Assembly (NCBI GenBank): GCA_002428225.1
Contig: DIUD01000020.1
Coordinates: forward strand, 1-48,027
Source of the DNA: Roseovarius sp. UBA6167
Lineage (GTDB): Bacteria; Pseudomonadota; Alphaproteobacteria; Rhodobacterales; Rhodobacteraceae
DNA length: 48,027 nucleotides
Direction: 5' to 3'
Below are positions 8,640-16,429 of this stretch, piece by piece. The notes beneath the pieces are model-generated. The model had not been told where the DNA came from. It saw nothing but the letters and a program-made list of their open reading frames with translations, and did no database searches. Position 1 is the first letter of the stretch, and every line of letters begins with the position of its first letter. The position numbers were made by a program, and so were the translations under genes.

Positions 8640-8879
8640 CTAGCGCCGTTCGCCGACCAGTTTCCAAAGATAAACCAGCAGCATCGCTCCCAGGACTGCG
8701 CCGATCAGCCCGCCCAGAAGCCCGGTGATCATCAGCACCATGCGGATCACCACCGCGCCGATCAGCGTCCCGGCAATGCCGATGAGAACGGTCGGCACCA
8801 CCCCCATCTCAACCCGCATCAGCCGCGTGGCGAGAAACCCCGCCGCAATGCCTACGATGAGCAGCCCGATGACCCCCAT
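8640..8879 (-). CDS. Small GlsB/YeaQ-like membrane protein
   Basis: A 79-residue, almost wholly hydrophobic protein beginning MGVIGLLIVGIAAGFLATRL, with three predicted membrane helices and short basic ends (WKLVGERR). Glycine-rich helices and size resemble the GlsB/YeaQ/YmgE (transglycosylase-associated) family of stress-linked membrane proteins. The start at 8879 follows an AAGG motif; an earlier start at 8903 would run into the preceding gene. It is the second of two tandem small membrane genes and ends two bases from the TRIC gene stop on the other strand. Function unknown. Confidence 0.7.
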   Translation of the reverse strand: MGVIGLLIVGIAAGFLATRLMRVEMGVVPTVLIGIAGTLIGAVVIRMVLMITGLLGGLIGAVLGAMLLVYLWKLVGERR

Positions 8880-8884
8880 GGCCC

Positions 8885-9127
8885 TTACCTTCGCCTGCGC
8901 CAATGGGTCGGCACGATGATCAGCGCGCCGATCGACGAGAGGATCGCATCCAACCCCGGCGTGCCGAAGCGGATGCCGAACATGATCCGGATGAAATAGA
9001 ACAGGAACGCCCCGCCCACGCAGATGATGATCGAGGGCAGATAGCCGTTGCGTGTGAACCCGCTCCTTTCGCTGGCATAGCCGACGAGACCAGCGATCAC
9101 CACCGTTCCGAAAAGTTGCAGGAACAT
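8885..9127 (-). CDS. Small membrane protein, paired with the downstream GlsB-like gene
   Basis: An 80-residue protein starting MFLQLFGTVVIAGLVGYASE, with three hydrophobic segments and a very basic tail (HWRRRR). It resembles its downstream neighbour in size, topology and glycine-rich helices; both may belong to the GlsB/YeaQ-like group and may act together, for example as a hetero-oligomer. It starts four bases after the fmt stop and is followed five bases later by the next gene, so fmt and the two small genes probably form one transcript. No catalytic motif is visible. Function unknown. Confidence 0.65.
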   Translation of the reverse strand: MFLQLFGTVVIAGLVGYASERSGFTRNGYLPSIIICVGGAFLFYFIRIMFGIRFGTPGLDAILSSIGALIIVPTHWRRRR

Positions 9128-9131
9128 CGCC

Positions 9132-10040
9132 TCACCCCAGCCGCGTGCCCGGCGCAAGCGTCATGCCGCGCAGGAAGTCCGGCGCATCCTGCGCCGCGCG
9201 CCCGGCGCGTTGCAAGCGCAAAAGCCGCACCGCGCCGCTGCCACAGGCCACGGTGGGGGCCGCGTCGAGCACTTCGCCCGGCGCGCCCTGCCCCTGGCCG
9301 AGCCGCGAGGCCAGCACCTTGACACGCACGCCCGCCGCCTCGAACCACGCCCCCGGAAAGGGCGAGAGCGCGCGGATCTGCCGGTCCACCTCTTCGGCGG
9401 GGCGCGCCCAGTCGATGCGCGCCTCGGCCTTGTCGATCTTGGCGGCATGGGTGATGCCCGCCTGCGCCTGCGGCTCGGGCACCAGGCAGGGCAGCCGCGC
9501 CAGCGCCTCGACAATGAGCCGCGCGCCCAGGCCAGACAGCCGGTCATGCAATCCGCCCGCAGTCTCGTCCGGGCCGATCGCCACCGCCTCGCGCAGCAGA
9601 ACCGGCCCGGTATCGAGCCCTGCCTCCATCGCCATGATGCACACGCCGGTTTCCGTATCCCCCGCCATGATCGCGCGCTGGATCGGCGCCGCCCCGCGCC
9701 AGCGCGGCAAAAGCGAGGCATGGATGTTGAGACTGCCCAGCCGCGGCGCATCGAGCACCGGCTGCGGCAGGATCAGCCCATAGGCCACCACCACCGCCAC
9801 ATCCGCCTTGAACGCGGCGAACGCCGCCTGCTCGTCTGCCGCTTTCAGGCTCGCCGGATGGCGCACCGCCAGCCCCAGCGCCTCGGCGCGCGCCTGAACC
9901 GGGCCGGGGCGGCTCTTCCTGCCGCGCCCCGCGGGCCGCGGCGGCTGGCAGTAAACCGCCACCACCTCGTGCCCCGCCGCCACCAGCGCATCGAGCGCCG
10001 GCACCGAAAATTCCGGCGTTCCCATGAAGATCACGCGCAT
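9132..10040 (-). CDS. fmt: Methionyl-tRNA formyltransferase
   Basis: Transfers the formyl group from 10-formyl-THF to Met-tRNAfMet for translation initiation. The N-terminus MRVIFMGTPEFSVPAL is diagnostic. The catalytic region contains LNIHASLLPRWRGAAPIQRA, with the Asn and His of the formyltransferase fold, followed by GDTETGVCIM. The C-terminal OB-like tRNA-binding domain occupies about the last 100 residues. At 302 residues it is normal. I chose the ATG at 10040; upstream in-frame starts lack family homology. It lies downstream of def, whose product removes the formyl group later, the usual pairing. Confidence 0.97.
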   Translation of the reverse strand: MRVIFMGTPEFSVPALDALVAAGHEVVAVYCQPPRPAGRGRKSRPGPVQARAEALGLAVRHPASLKAADEQAAFAAFKADVAVVVAYGLILPQPVLDAPRLGSLNIHASLLPRWRGAAPIQRAIMAGDTETGVCIMAMEAGLDTGPVLLREAVAIGPDETAGGLHDRLSGLGARLIVEALARLPCLVPEPQAQAGITHAAKIDKAEARIDWARPAEEVDRQIRALSPFPGAWFEAAGVRVKVLASRLGQGQGAPGEVLDAAPTVACGSGAVRLLRLQRAGRAAQDAPDFLRGMTLAPGTRLG

Positions 10041-10110
10041 CGCAGCCCCTTCATCTTGCCATAAATATCCACCGATCACCCGCCGCCACGCGCGGCACGC
10101 CCGGCAGCCC

Positions 10111-10629
10111 TTACGCGCGCGCCAACTCGCGCTTGAGCTTGACCATGCGCCGGGTAATCAGCTGACGCCGCATCGCGCCGAGATAGTCGATGAAGAGCTT
10201 GCCGTTGAGGTGGTCGATCTCGTGCTGCACGCAGGTCGCCCACAGCCCGCCAAAGCCTTCGCGATGCTCTTTCCCGTCGATCCCGGTCCAGCGCAGCTCG
10301 ACCTCGGCGGGGCGCGTCACCTCGCCATATTGCTCGGGGATCGACAGGCACCCCTCCTCATGGGTGTTCATCTCGTCCGAAGATGCCAGCACCTCGGGGT
10401 TGACCATCACCAGCGGGCGCGGCGCCTCTCCCTCGCCCTTGACGCAATCGAGCACGATCAGCCGCGAGAGCACGCCGACCTGCGGCGCGGCCAGGCCGAC
10501 GCCCGGCGCGTCATACATGGTCTCCAGCATGTCCCTCGCAAGCGCGCGCAGATCCTCGGTGATCTCGGTCACCGGCGCGCAGACCTTCTTGAGGCGCGGA
10601 TCGGGGTGGATGAGGATGGGCCGTTTCAT
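10111..10629 (-). CDS. def: Peptide deformylase
   Basis: Metallohydrolase (usually Fe2+) that removes the N-formyl group from nascent proteins. The three family motifs are complete: GVGLAAPQ (residues about 44-51), EGCLS with the metal-binding cysteine, and QHEIDHLNG with the two metal-binding histidines and catalytic glutamate. At 172 residues it is full length with the normal MKRPILIHPDPRL start. It precedes fmt by about 70 bases on the same strand. Related genomes often carry two or three deformylase paralogues in a row; only one is seen here. About 95 bases separate it from the divergent C-S lyase gene. Confidence 0.97.
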   Translation of the reverse strand: MKRPILIHPDPRLKKVCAPVTEITEDLRALARDMLETMYDAPGVGLAAPQVGVLSRLIVLDCVKGEGEAPRPLVMVNPEVLASSDEMNTHEEGCLSIPEQYGEVTRPAEVELRWTGIDGKEHREGFGGLWATCVQHEIDHLNGKLFIDYLGAMRRQLITRRMVKLKRELARA

Positions 10630-10724
10630 GGCGATGATCTAGGTGATCGGCGCGCGATCTGCAACATTCTTGCAGCCGACGCTAATTCGTCTAGCCTGCG
10701 CGCAAGGACGAGCAGGAGACCCTC

Positions 10725-11894
10725 ATGGATTTCGACGAGATCATCGACCGGCGCGGCACCCATTCGATGAAATGGGACATGATGGAGGCCAGATACGGCA
10801 TTTCGCCCGAGGATGGCATCCCGATGTGGGTGGCTGACATGGATTTCCGCGCGCCCGCCTGCGTCACCGAGGCGCTGCGCGCGATGACCGAACACGGCAT
10901 CTATGGCTATTACGGCAACGATGCGGGCTATCGCGCCGCCATAGGGTGGTGGATGGCCGAGCGCCACGGCTGGCAGGTGGACCCTGACTGGATTTTCAGC
11001 ACCCATGGCCTTGTCAACGGCACCGGGCTTTGCGTCGATGCCTTCACCGCGCCGGGGGAAGCGGTGGTGATCTTCACCCCCGTCTATCACGCCTTCGCCC
11101 GCGTGATTCGCGCGGCGGGGCGCGAGGTGCGCGAATGCCCGCTCGTGAACAACGCCGGCCGCTACGAGATGGATTTTGGCGCCTATGACGGGTTGATGAC
11201 CGGCTCCGAGCGCATGGTGATCCTGTGTTCGCCGCACAATCCCGGCGGGCGCGTCTGGACGAAGGCAGAGCTTGAGGGCGTGGCTGAATTTGCCCGCCGC
11301 CACGATCTGATCCTTGTCTCGGACGAGATCCACCACGACCTGCTGATGCCAGGCCAGCGCCATGTCCCGATGGCCCATATCGACGGAATCGCGGACCGGC
11401 TGGTGATGATGACGGCCACCACCAAGACCTTCAACATCGCCGGCGCGCATCTGGGCAATGTCATCATCCCCGACGAGGGGCTGCGCGCGCGCTTTGCGGC
11501 GCGGATGGCGGCGATGGGCATGTCGCCCAACTCCTTCGGTCTCGCCATGGCAGAGGCCGCCTATTCCCCCGAAGGGGCGGAATGGGTCGATGCGCTCTGC
11601 GCCTATCTCCACGGCAACCGCACACTTTTCGACGCGGGCGTGAACGCGATTCCGGGGGTCACGTCGATGCCGCTCGAGGCGACCTATCTTGCCTGGGTGG
11701 ATTTCACGGGCACCGGGATGGATGCCGCCGAGTTCACCCGCAGGGTGGAACGCGAGGCGCGCATCTGCGTCAATCACGGAGCCACCTTCGGCACCGGCGG
11801 CGAGAGCTTCCTGCGGTTCAATCTTGCCACGCCGCGCGCGCGGGTGGCCGAGGCGGTGGCGCGACTTCAGGCGGCGTTCGCGGATTTGCAGTAA
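10725..11894 (+). CDS. PLP-dependent C-S lyase of the MalY/PatB family
   Basis: Fold-type I aminotransferase-like enzyme. PatB/MalY members cleave cystathionine or cysteine conjugates by beta-elimination to pyruvate, ammonia and a thiol. Family marks are the N-terminal MKWD segment, GIPMWVADMDF, SPHNPGGRVW, SDEIHHDL, and the PLP lysine in TATTKTFNIAGAHLG. At 389 residues it has normal length. A GGAGA motif lies just upstream of the ATG. The gene is monocistronic: divergent from def and convergent with recN. Cystathionine beta-lyase activity would fit the metF/metZ methionine theme, but substrate cannot be read from sequence and an aminotransferase role is not excluded. Confidence 0.87.
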   Translation: MDFDEIIDRRGTHSMKWDMMEARYGISPEDGIPMWVADMDFRAPACVTEALRAMTEHGIYGYYGNDAGYRAAIGWWMAERHGWQVDPDWIFSTHGLVNGTGLCVDAFTAPGEAVVIFTPVYHAFARVIRAAGREVRECPLVNNAGRYEMDFGAYDGLMTGSERMVILCSPHNPGGRVWTKAELEGVAEFARRHDLILVSDEIHHDLLMPGQRHVPMAHIDGIADRLVMMTATTKTFNIAGAHLGNVIIPDEGLRARFAARMAAMGMSPNSFGLAMAEAAYSPEGAEWVDALCAYLHGNRTLFDAGVNAIPGVTSMPLEATYLAWVDFTGTGMDAAEFTRRVEREARICVNHGATFGTGGESFLRFNLATPRARVAEAVARLQAAFADLQ

Positions 11895-11941
11895 CGCCGC
11901 GCGCGGCTGCCCCCGGCCTGCATCGCCGTGCCGGATCGGCC

Positions 11942-13591
11942 TCAGCCCGCCAGCAGCGCCTCGGCCGCGGCGCGCGCCTCGGGCGTGATTCGCTCGCCCG
12001 AGAGCATCCGCGCGATCTCGTCCACGCGCCCGGGTCCGGTGAGCGCGCGCACGGTCGAAAGGGTGACATCCCCCTCCACCCGTTTTTCAACCCGCAAGTG
12101 ATGCGCCCCGCGCGCCGCGACCTGTGGCGCGTGCGTGACCACCAGCACCTGACCGCCCGAGGCCAGCCGCGCGAGCCTGCGCCCCACCGCATCCGCCGTC
12201 GCCCCGCCCACGCCGCGGTCGATCTCGTCGAAGATCATGGTGCGGCCCGTGTCCGGCCCGGCAAGGCAGAGCTTGAGCGCCAGCAGGAAGCGGCTCAACT
12301 CGCCGCCCGAGGCGATTCGGCTGATCGGCCCGGACGGCGCGCCGGGATTGGTGGCGACGGCGAAGCTCACCATGTCGCGCCCCTGCGGCCCCGGCTCGGT
12401 CTCGGTGATCTCGGTGGTAAAGATCGCGCGTTCCATCTTGAGCGGCGCAAGCTCTGCCATCACCGCCCGGTCGAGCCGCGCCGCCGCCTCGCGGCGTGCG
12501 CCACTCAGCGCCGCCGCCGCCTCGTCATACTGCGCCGCCGCCGCGTCGCGCGCCGCGCGCAGCGCCGCCAGATCGCCCTCGCCCGCATCGAGCGCGGCGA
12601 GCCGCGCGCGCAAGCTCTCGGCAAATTCGGCCAGATCGTCGGGCAGGACGCCATGTTTGCGCGCCAGCCCGCGAATCGCAAAGAGCCGCTCTTCGCAGCG
12701 TTCCAGATCGAGCGGATCGAAGTCGAGCGCCTCGAGTGCGCGCGCCGTCTCGCGGCCCGCCTCGTCAAGTTCTACCAATGCGCGCGCCAGCGCCGCCAGC
12801 GCCGCGTCAAGCTGCCCCTCGGCCTTGTCCGCCGCGCCGTCAAGCCAGCGCAGCGCCGTGCTTGCCGCGCCCTCGGCCCCCTCGGGGCCAAGCGCCTGCG
12901 CGGCGCGCGCGATCTCCTCGCGGATGCGCTCGGCCCCCTGCATCAGGCGGCGGCGCGTGTCGAGCTCGGCCTCCTCGCCGGGCCGCGGGTCGAGCGCGTC
13001 GAGCTCGTCCGTCGCGTGGCGCAGGAAATCCTCCTCGACACGGATCTCGGCCAGCCCGGCCTCGGCCCCGTCAAGCGCCTTTTGCGCCGCCGCGCGCGCG
13101 CGCCATGCCTCGCGCACGCTCGTGCGCATCGCTTCCAGCCCGCCGAAGGCATCGAGCATGTCACGATGCCCGCGAATGTCGAGCAGGCCCCGGTCGTCAT
13201 GCTGGCCGTGCAGTTCCACCAGCGTCGCCGATAACCGGCGCAGCACCTCGCCCGAGACCCGGCGATCGTTGAGCCAGGCGGTCTTGCGCCCGTCCGCGCC
13301 GTTCACCCGGCGCAGGATCAGGTCTTCGCCGGCTTCCAGCCCCGCCTCGGCCAGTATGCGCCGCGCCGGATGATCGGGGGAAAGATCGAACTCTGCCACC
13401 ACCTCGCCGCGGTCGGCGCCTTCCCGCACCAGGTCGGCGCGCCCGCGCCAGCCCAGCACGAAGCCCAGGCAATCGAGCAGGATCGACTTGCCCGCCCCGG
13501 TCTCGCCGGTGAGCACGTTCAGACCCGGCCGAAAGTCAAGCTCGAGCCGGTCGATGATGAGCATGTCGCGGATATCGAGCGCGCGCAGCAT
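11942..13591 (-). CDS. recN: DNA repair protein RecN (SMC-like ATPase)
   Basis: SMC-family protein acting early in RecA-dependent double-strand-break repair. The N-terminal half-ATPase has Walker A GETGAGKS (residues about 29-36). A long charged, coiled-coil-rich middle follows. The C-terminal half has the signature region near SRFLLALKLCL, Walker B MIFDEIDRGVGG and the switch histidine in VTHAPQVAA. At 549 residues it is typical. It is 39 bases downstream of bamD on the same strand, the conserved bamD-recN order in Rhodobacterales. No LexA box is apparent directly before it, so SOS control, if any, would have to come from further upstream. Confidence 0.97.
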   Translation of the reverse strand: MLRALDIRDMLIIDRLELDFRPGLNVLTGETGAGKSILLDCLGFVLGWRGRADLVREGADRGEVVAEFDLSPDHPARRILAEAGLEAGEDLILRRVNGADGRKTAWLNDRRVSGEVLRRLSATLVELHGQHDDRGLLDIRGHRDMLDAFGGLEAMRTSVREAWRARAAAQKALDGAEAGLAEIRVEEDFLRHATDELDALDPRPGEEAELDTRRRLMQGAERIREEIARAAQALGPEGAEGAASTALRWLDGAADKAEGQLDAALAALARALVELDEAGRETARALEALDFDPLDLERCEERLFAIRGLARKHGVLPDDLAEFAESLRARLAALDAGEGDLAALRAARDAAAAQYDEAAAALSGARREAAARLDRAVMAELAPLKMERAIFTTEITETEPGPQGRDMVSFAVATNPGAPSGPISRIASGGELSRFLLALKLCLAGPDTGRTMIFDEIDRGVGGATADAVGRRLARLASGGQVLVVTHAPQVAARGAHHLRVEKRVEGDVTLSTVRALTGPGRVDEIARMLSGERITPEARAAAEALLAG

Positions 13592-13630
13592 CCGGTCAAT
13601 CCATGGGGCAGGGGGGTGGCCCGCCCGTCC

Positions 13631-14479
13631 TCAGAGCCACTGTCCCTGGACGGTCTGGCGATAGATCTCGCGCAGCCAGCTGTCGCCCGCGGCCTCGAGC
13701 GTATGACCCTGCCCGGTCAGCAGCTTGTAGCTGTCCTCATACCAGTCGGTGCCGCGGTAATTGTGGCCAAGGATCGCGCCTGCCGTGCGCGCCTCGTTTA
13801 CCAGCCCGAGCGAGAGATACGATTCTACCAGCCGGTGCAGCGCCTCGGGTGTCTGGGTGGTGGTCTGGAAATCCTCGACCACCACGCGGAATCGGTTGAC
13901 GGCGGCGGCGTAATTGTCGCGCTTGAGGTAATACCGCCCGACCTCCATCTCCTTGGAGGCCAGGTGATCGAAGGCCAGATCGAACTTGAGCCTCGCCGGG
14001 TTGACATATTCGCTGTCGGGGTAACGCTCGATCACCTCGCGCAGCGATTGCAGCGCCTGAAAGGTCAGCCCCTGATCGCGGCCGACCTCGTCGATCTGGT
14101 CATAATAGCTCAGCGCCAGAAGATATTGCGCATAGGCCGCGTCCTCATCGGCGGGGAAGAAATCCAGGTAGCGTTGCGCGGCGGCGCGGCTTTGTTCATA
14201 TTCCTTGTCCTGATGATGGGCAAAGGCCTGCATGATGATCGCGCGCTTGGCATAGGCGGAATAGGGATAGAGCCGTTCGATCTCGGCAAAGCTTTGTGCC
14301 GCGAGTTTCGGCTTGCGTCGGTTGAGGTCGTATTCGCCGCGTTCAAAGATCTGCTGGGCGGTGAACTGCTCGTAGTCGATATTGCCGCGCTCGACGCTCT
14401 GGCCGCCATCGCAGCCGGCCAGCATCAGCACGAAAAAGGCCGCTCCCGCGATCCGCCCCGGACCCTTGCCGATTGTCAT
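13631..14479 (-). CDS. bamD: Outer membrane assembly lipoprotein BamD
   Basis: Lipoprotein of the BAM complex that folds beta-barrel proteins into the outer membrane; a TPR-type superhelix. The signal peptide ends in the lipobox LMLAGC, with Cys23 as predicted lipidation site. The mature part carries TPR-like repeats, for example around YPYSAYAKRAIIMQAF and YPDSEYVNPARLKF. At 282 residues it is normal. I prefer the ATG at 14479 because GGGAAGA is well spaced from it; an ATG two codons earlier (14485) is possible. It sits between ftsZ and recN. In relatives lpxC usually lies between ftsZ and this gene, but not here. Confidence 0.95.
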   Translation of the reverse strand: MTIGKGPGRIAGAAFFVLMLAGCDGGQSVERGNIDYEQFTAQQIFERGEYDLNRRKPKLAAQSFAEIERLYPYSAYAKRAIIMQAFAHHQDKEYEQSRAAAQRYLDFFPADEDAAYAQYLLALSYYDQIDEVGRDQGLTFQALQSLREVIERYPDSEYVNPARLKFDLAFDHLASKEMEVGRYYLKRDNYAAAVNRFRVVVEDFQTTTQTPEALHRLVESYLSLGLVNEARTAGAILGHNYRGTDWYEDSYKLLTGQGHTLEAAGDSWLREIYRQTVQGQWL

Positions 14480-14631
14480 GCGCATTCTTCCCGTCGTGAT
14501 TGAAATGAGCGGAAGGCCCCGCCGTTGCCACGCTCTAGCACATATGTTCGCGCTGCAAAACGTCTTTGGCAAGGGCCGTCATCGCCATGCCCCGGCGCTG
14601 TGCCGTGCGCGACGGGCCGCTCGGGTCGAAC

Positions 14632-14662
14632 GCAAAGGGCCGCCCCGGCGGCGGGCGGCCCT
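14632..14662 (-). terminator. Intrinsic terminator after ftsZ
   Basis: A perfect 10-bp stem, AGGGCCGCCC (14636-14645) with GGGCGGCCCT (14653-14662), encloses a 7-base loop 20 bases past the ftsZ stop. On the minus strand it is followed by TTTGCG, a short U-run. It would separate ftsZ from bamD transcription. The remaining 150 bases up to bamD hold its presumed promoter; no gene is seen there. Confidence 0.65.
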
Positions 14663-14681
14663 GCGCATGGTGTCGCCTGTC

Positions 14682-16256
14682 TCAGTTCGCCTGACGCCGC
14701 AGGAAGGCCGGAATTTCGATCTGGTCTTCCTCTTCTTCCCGCGCGCGGGGGGCGGCCTGGGGCGTCTGCGCGGTCTGGACGGTGGGCTGCTGGCGCACCG
14801 TGCGCGCCGGTTCGGGCGCGGAATGGCCGGTCATGCGGTTGATGAGCGAATTGATGCCGAAGCGCGGGCGCTCTTCGGGTGCGAATTCCGGGGCGGCCAC
14901 CGGGCGGCGCTGCTGCGGTTGCTGCCGGGTCTTGCCAACAGCGGCGTGAAGGCGGCGCATCGCCTCGTCCGTGGGGGTTCCGGGGGCGCGCGGACGCGGC
15001 GCGAGATAGCCGTCGAGATCGTCCTCCATATCGGTCTCCATCGGCTCCGGCGGCAGATGATCTTCGGCGCGGGGCTGATAGGCGGGCGGCGGCAGGCCGT
15101 CCTCGTCCTCGGCATGGGCGGCCAGCGGCGCCTCCTCGACCTGATCGAACAGCGACGGCTCGGTCTGCGGGGCAGGCGCGGTCTGTGCCACGGCGGCAGG
15201 CTGGTTGTGGACCGCCTCTTCAACCGCCTCGGGCTGCTTGAGCGGCTGCGCGAGCGAGCGGCGCGGCGCAGGCACGTCGCCCGCATTCTCGCGCACGTCG
15301 ATGCCGGTGGCGACCACGCTCACGCGCATCCGGCCTTCCATGGCGGTATCGAGCGTCGATCCGACGATGATGTTGGCATCGGGATCGACCTCCTCGCGGA
15401 TGCGGTTGGCGGCCTCGTCCAGTTCGAACAGCGTCAGGTCATGCCCGCCGGTGATGTTGATGAGCACGCCGCGCGCGCCGCGCAGGCTGATTTCGTCAAG
15501 AAGCGGGTTGGCGATGGCCTTTTCGGCGGCCTGCACGGCGCGATCTTCGCCATCGGATTCGCCGGTGCCCATCATCGCCTTGCCCATCTCGTCCATCACC
15601 GCGCGCACATCGGCGAAATCGAGATTGATGAGGCCGGGGCGCACCATCAGGTCGGTGACACCCTTCACGCCCTGGTAGAGCACGTCGTCGGCCATCGAGA
15701 ACGCCTCGGTGAAGGTGGTCTTTTCATTGGCCAGACGAAACAGGTTCTGGTTGGGGATGATGATGAGGGTATCGACCATCTTCTGAAGGGCCTCGACGCC
15801 CTCCTCGGCCTGACGCATCCGCTTGGCGCCCTCGAACTGGAACGGCTTGGTGACAACGCCCACGGTCAGCACGCCCAGCTCGCGCGCCGCCTGTGCGATG
15901 ATCGGCGCCGCACCCGTGCCGGTGCCGCCGCCCATCCCGGCGGTGATGAAGCACATATGCGCGCCCGCGAGGTGATCGACGATCTGTTCGATGCTCTCCT
16001 CGGCGGCGGCGGCGCCGATGCTGGCCTTGGCGCCCGCGCCGAGGCCCTCGGTCACCTTGACGCCCAACTGGATGCGGCTTTCCGCCTGGCTTTGACACAG
16101 CGCCTGTGCGTCGGTATTGGCGACCACGAAATCCACGCCGTCGAGGCGCTTTTCGATCATGTTGTTGACCGCGTTGCCGCCCGCCCCGCCGACACCGAAT
16201 ACGGTGATCCGCGGCTTCAATTCGTCATGTCCGGGCATTGAAAGATTGAGTGCCAT
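14682..16256 (-). CDS. ftsZ: Cell division protein FtsZ
   Basis: Tubulin-like GTPase that forms the cytokinetic ring. The GTPase core (about residues 1-320) starts ITVFGVGGAGGNAVNNMI and holds the tubulin signature GMGGGTGTGAAP. A long low-complexity linker of about 190 residues, rich in Pro, Glu and Gln, follows, as in other alphaproteobacteria. The C-terminal peptide ends IEIPAFLRRQAN, the conserved FtsA-binding tail. At 524 residues the length fits. I chose ATG 16256 (MALNLSMPG); a GTG 11 codons earlier (16289) lacks homology. It follows ftsA on the same strand with about 170 bases between them, enough for its own promoter. Confidence 0.98.
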   Translation of the reverse strand: MALNLSMPGHDELKPRITVFGVGGAGGNAVNNMIEKRLDGVDFVVANTDAQALCQSQAESRIQLGVKVTEGLGAGAKASIGAAAAEESIEQIVDHLAGAHMCFITAGMGGGTGTGAAPIIAQAARELGVLTVGVVTKPFQFEGAKRMRQAEEGVEALQKMVDTLIIIPNQNLFRLANEKTTFTEAFSMADDVLYQGVKGVTDLMVRPGLINLDFADVRAVMDEMGKAMMGTGESDGEDRAVQAAEKAIANPLLDEISLRGARGVLINITGGHDLTLFELDEAANRIREEVDPDANIIVGSTLDTAMEGRMRVSVVATGIDVRENAGDVPAPRRSLAQPLKQPEAVEEAVHNQPAAVAQTAPAPQTEPSLFDQVEEAPLAAHAEDEDGLPPPAYQPRAEDHLPPEPMETDMEDDLDGYLAPRPRAPGTPTDEAMRRLHAAVGKTRQQPQQRRPVAAPEFAPEERPRFGINSLINRMTGHSAPEPARTVRQQPTVQTAQTPQAAPRAREEEEDQIEIPAFLRRQAN

Positions 16257-16398
16257 TGCTCTGTCCGCCTGTACTGGGGCCGCGCTCACGGGCCGGTTTC
16301 CGCCTGATTGGGTCCATTCTTACCGATGGTTGTGCCAATCGTCACCAAAAAAACACGTTTCGACTACCAGATATGGCAAGTTTCTTACCACTTTTCGC

Positions 16399-16417
16399 GG
16401 GATTTCGCCGAAATCCC
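16399..16417. promoter_or_regulatory. 19-bp perfect palindrome between ftsA and ftsZ
   Basis: GGGATTTCG-C-CGAAATCCC is a perfect dyad located 13 bases beyond the ftsA stop and about 140 bases before the ftsZ start. As RNA it would fold into an 8-bp stem with a 3-base loop but is followed only by GCGAAAAG, not a U-run. It may be a weak terminator or attenuator after ftsA, or an operator for a dimeric regulator of ftsZ. The rest of this gap is AT-rich and probably contains the ftsZ promoter. Confidence 0.5.
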
Positions 16418-16429
16418 TACATCTAGCGA

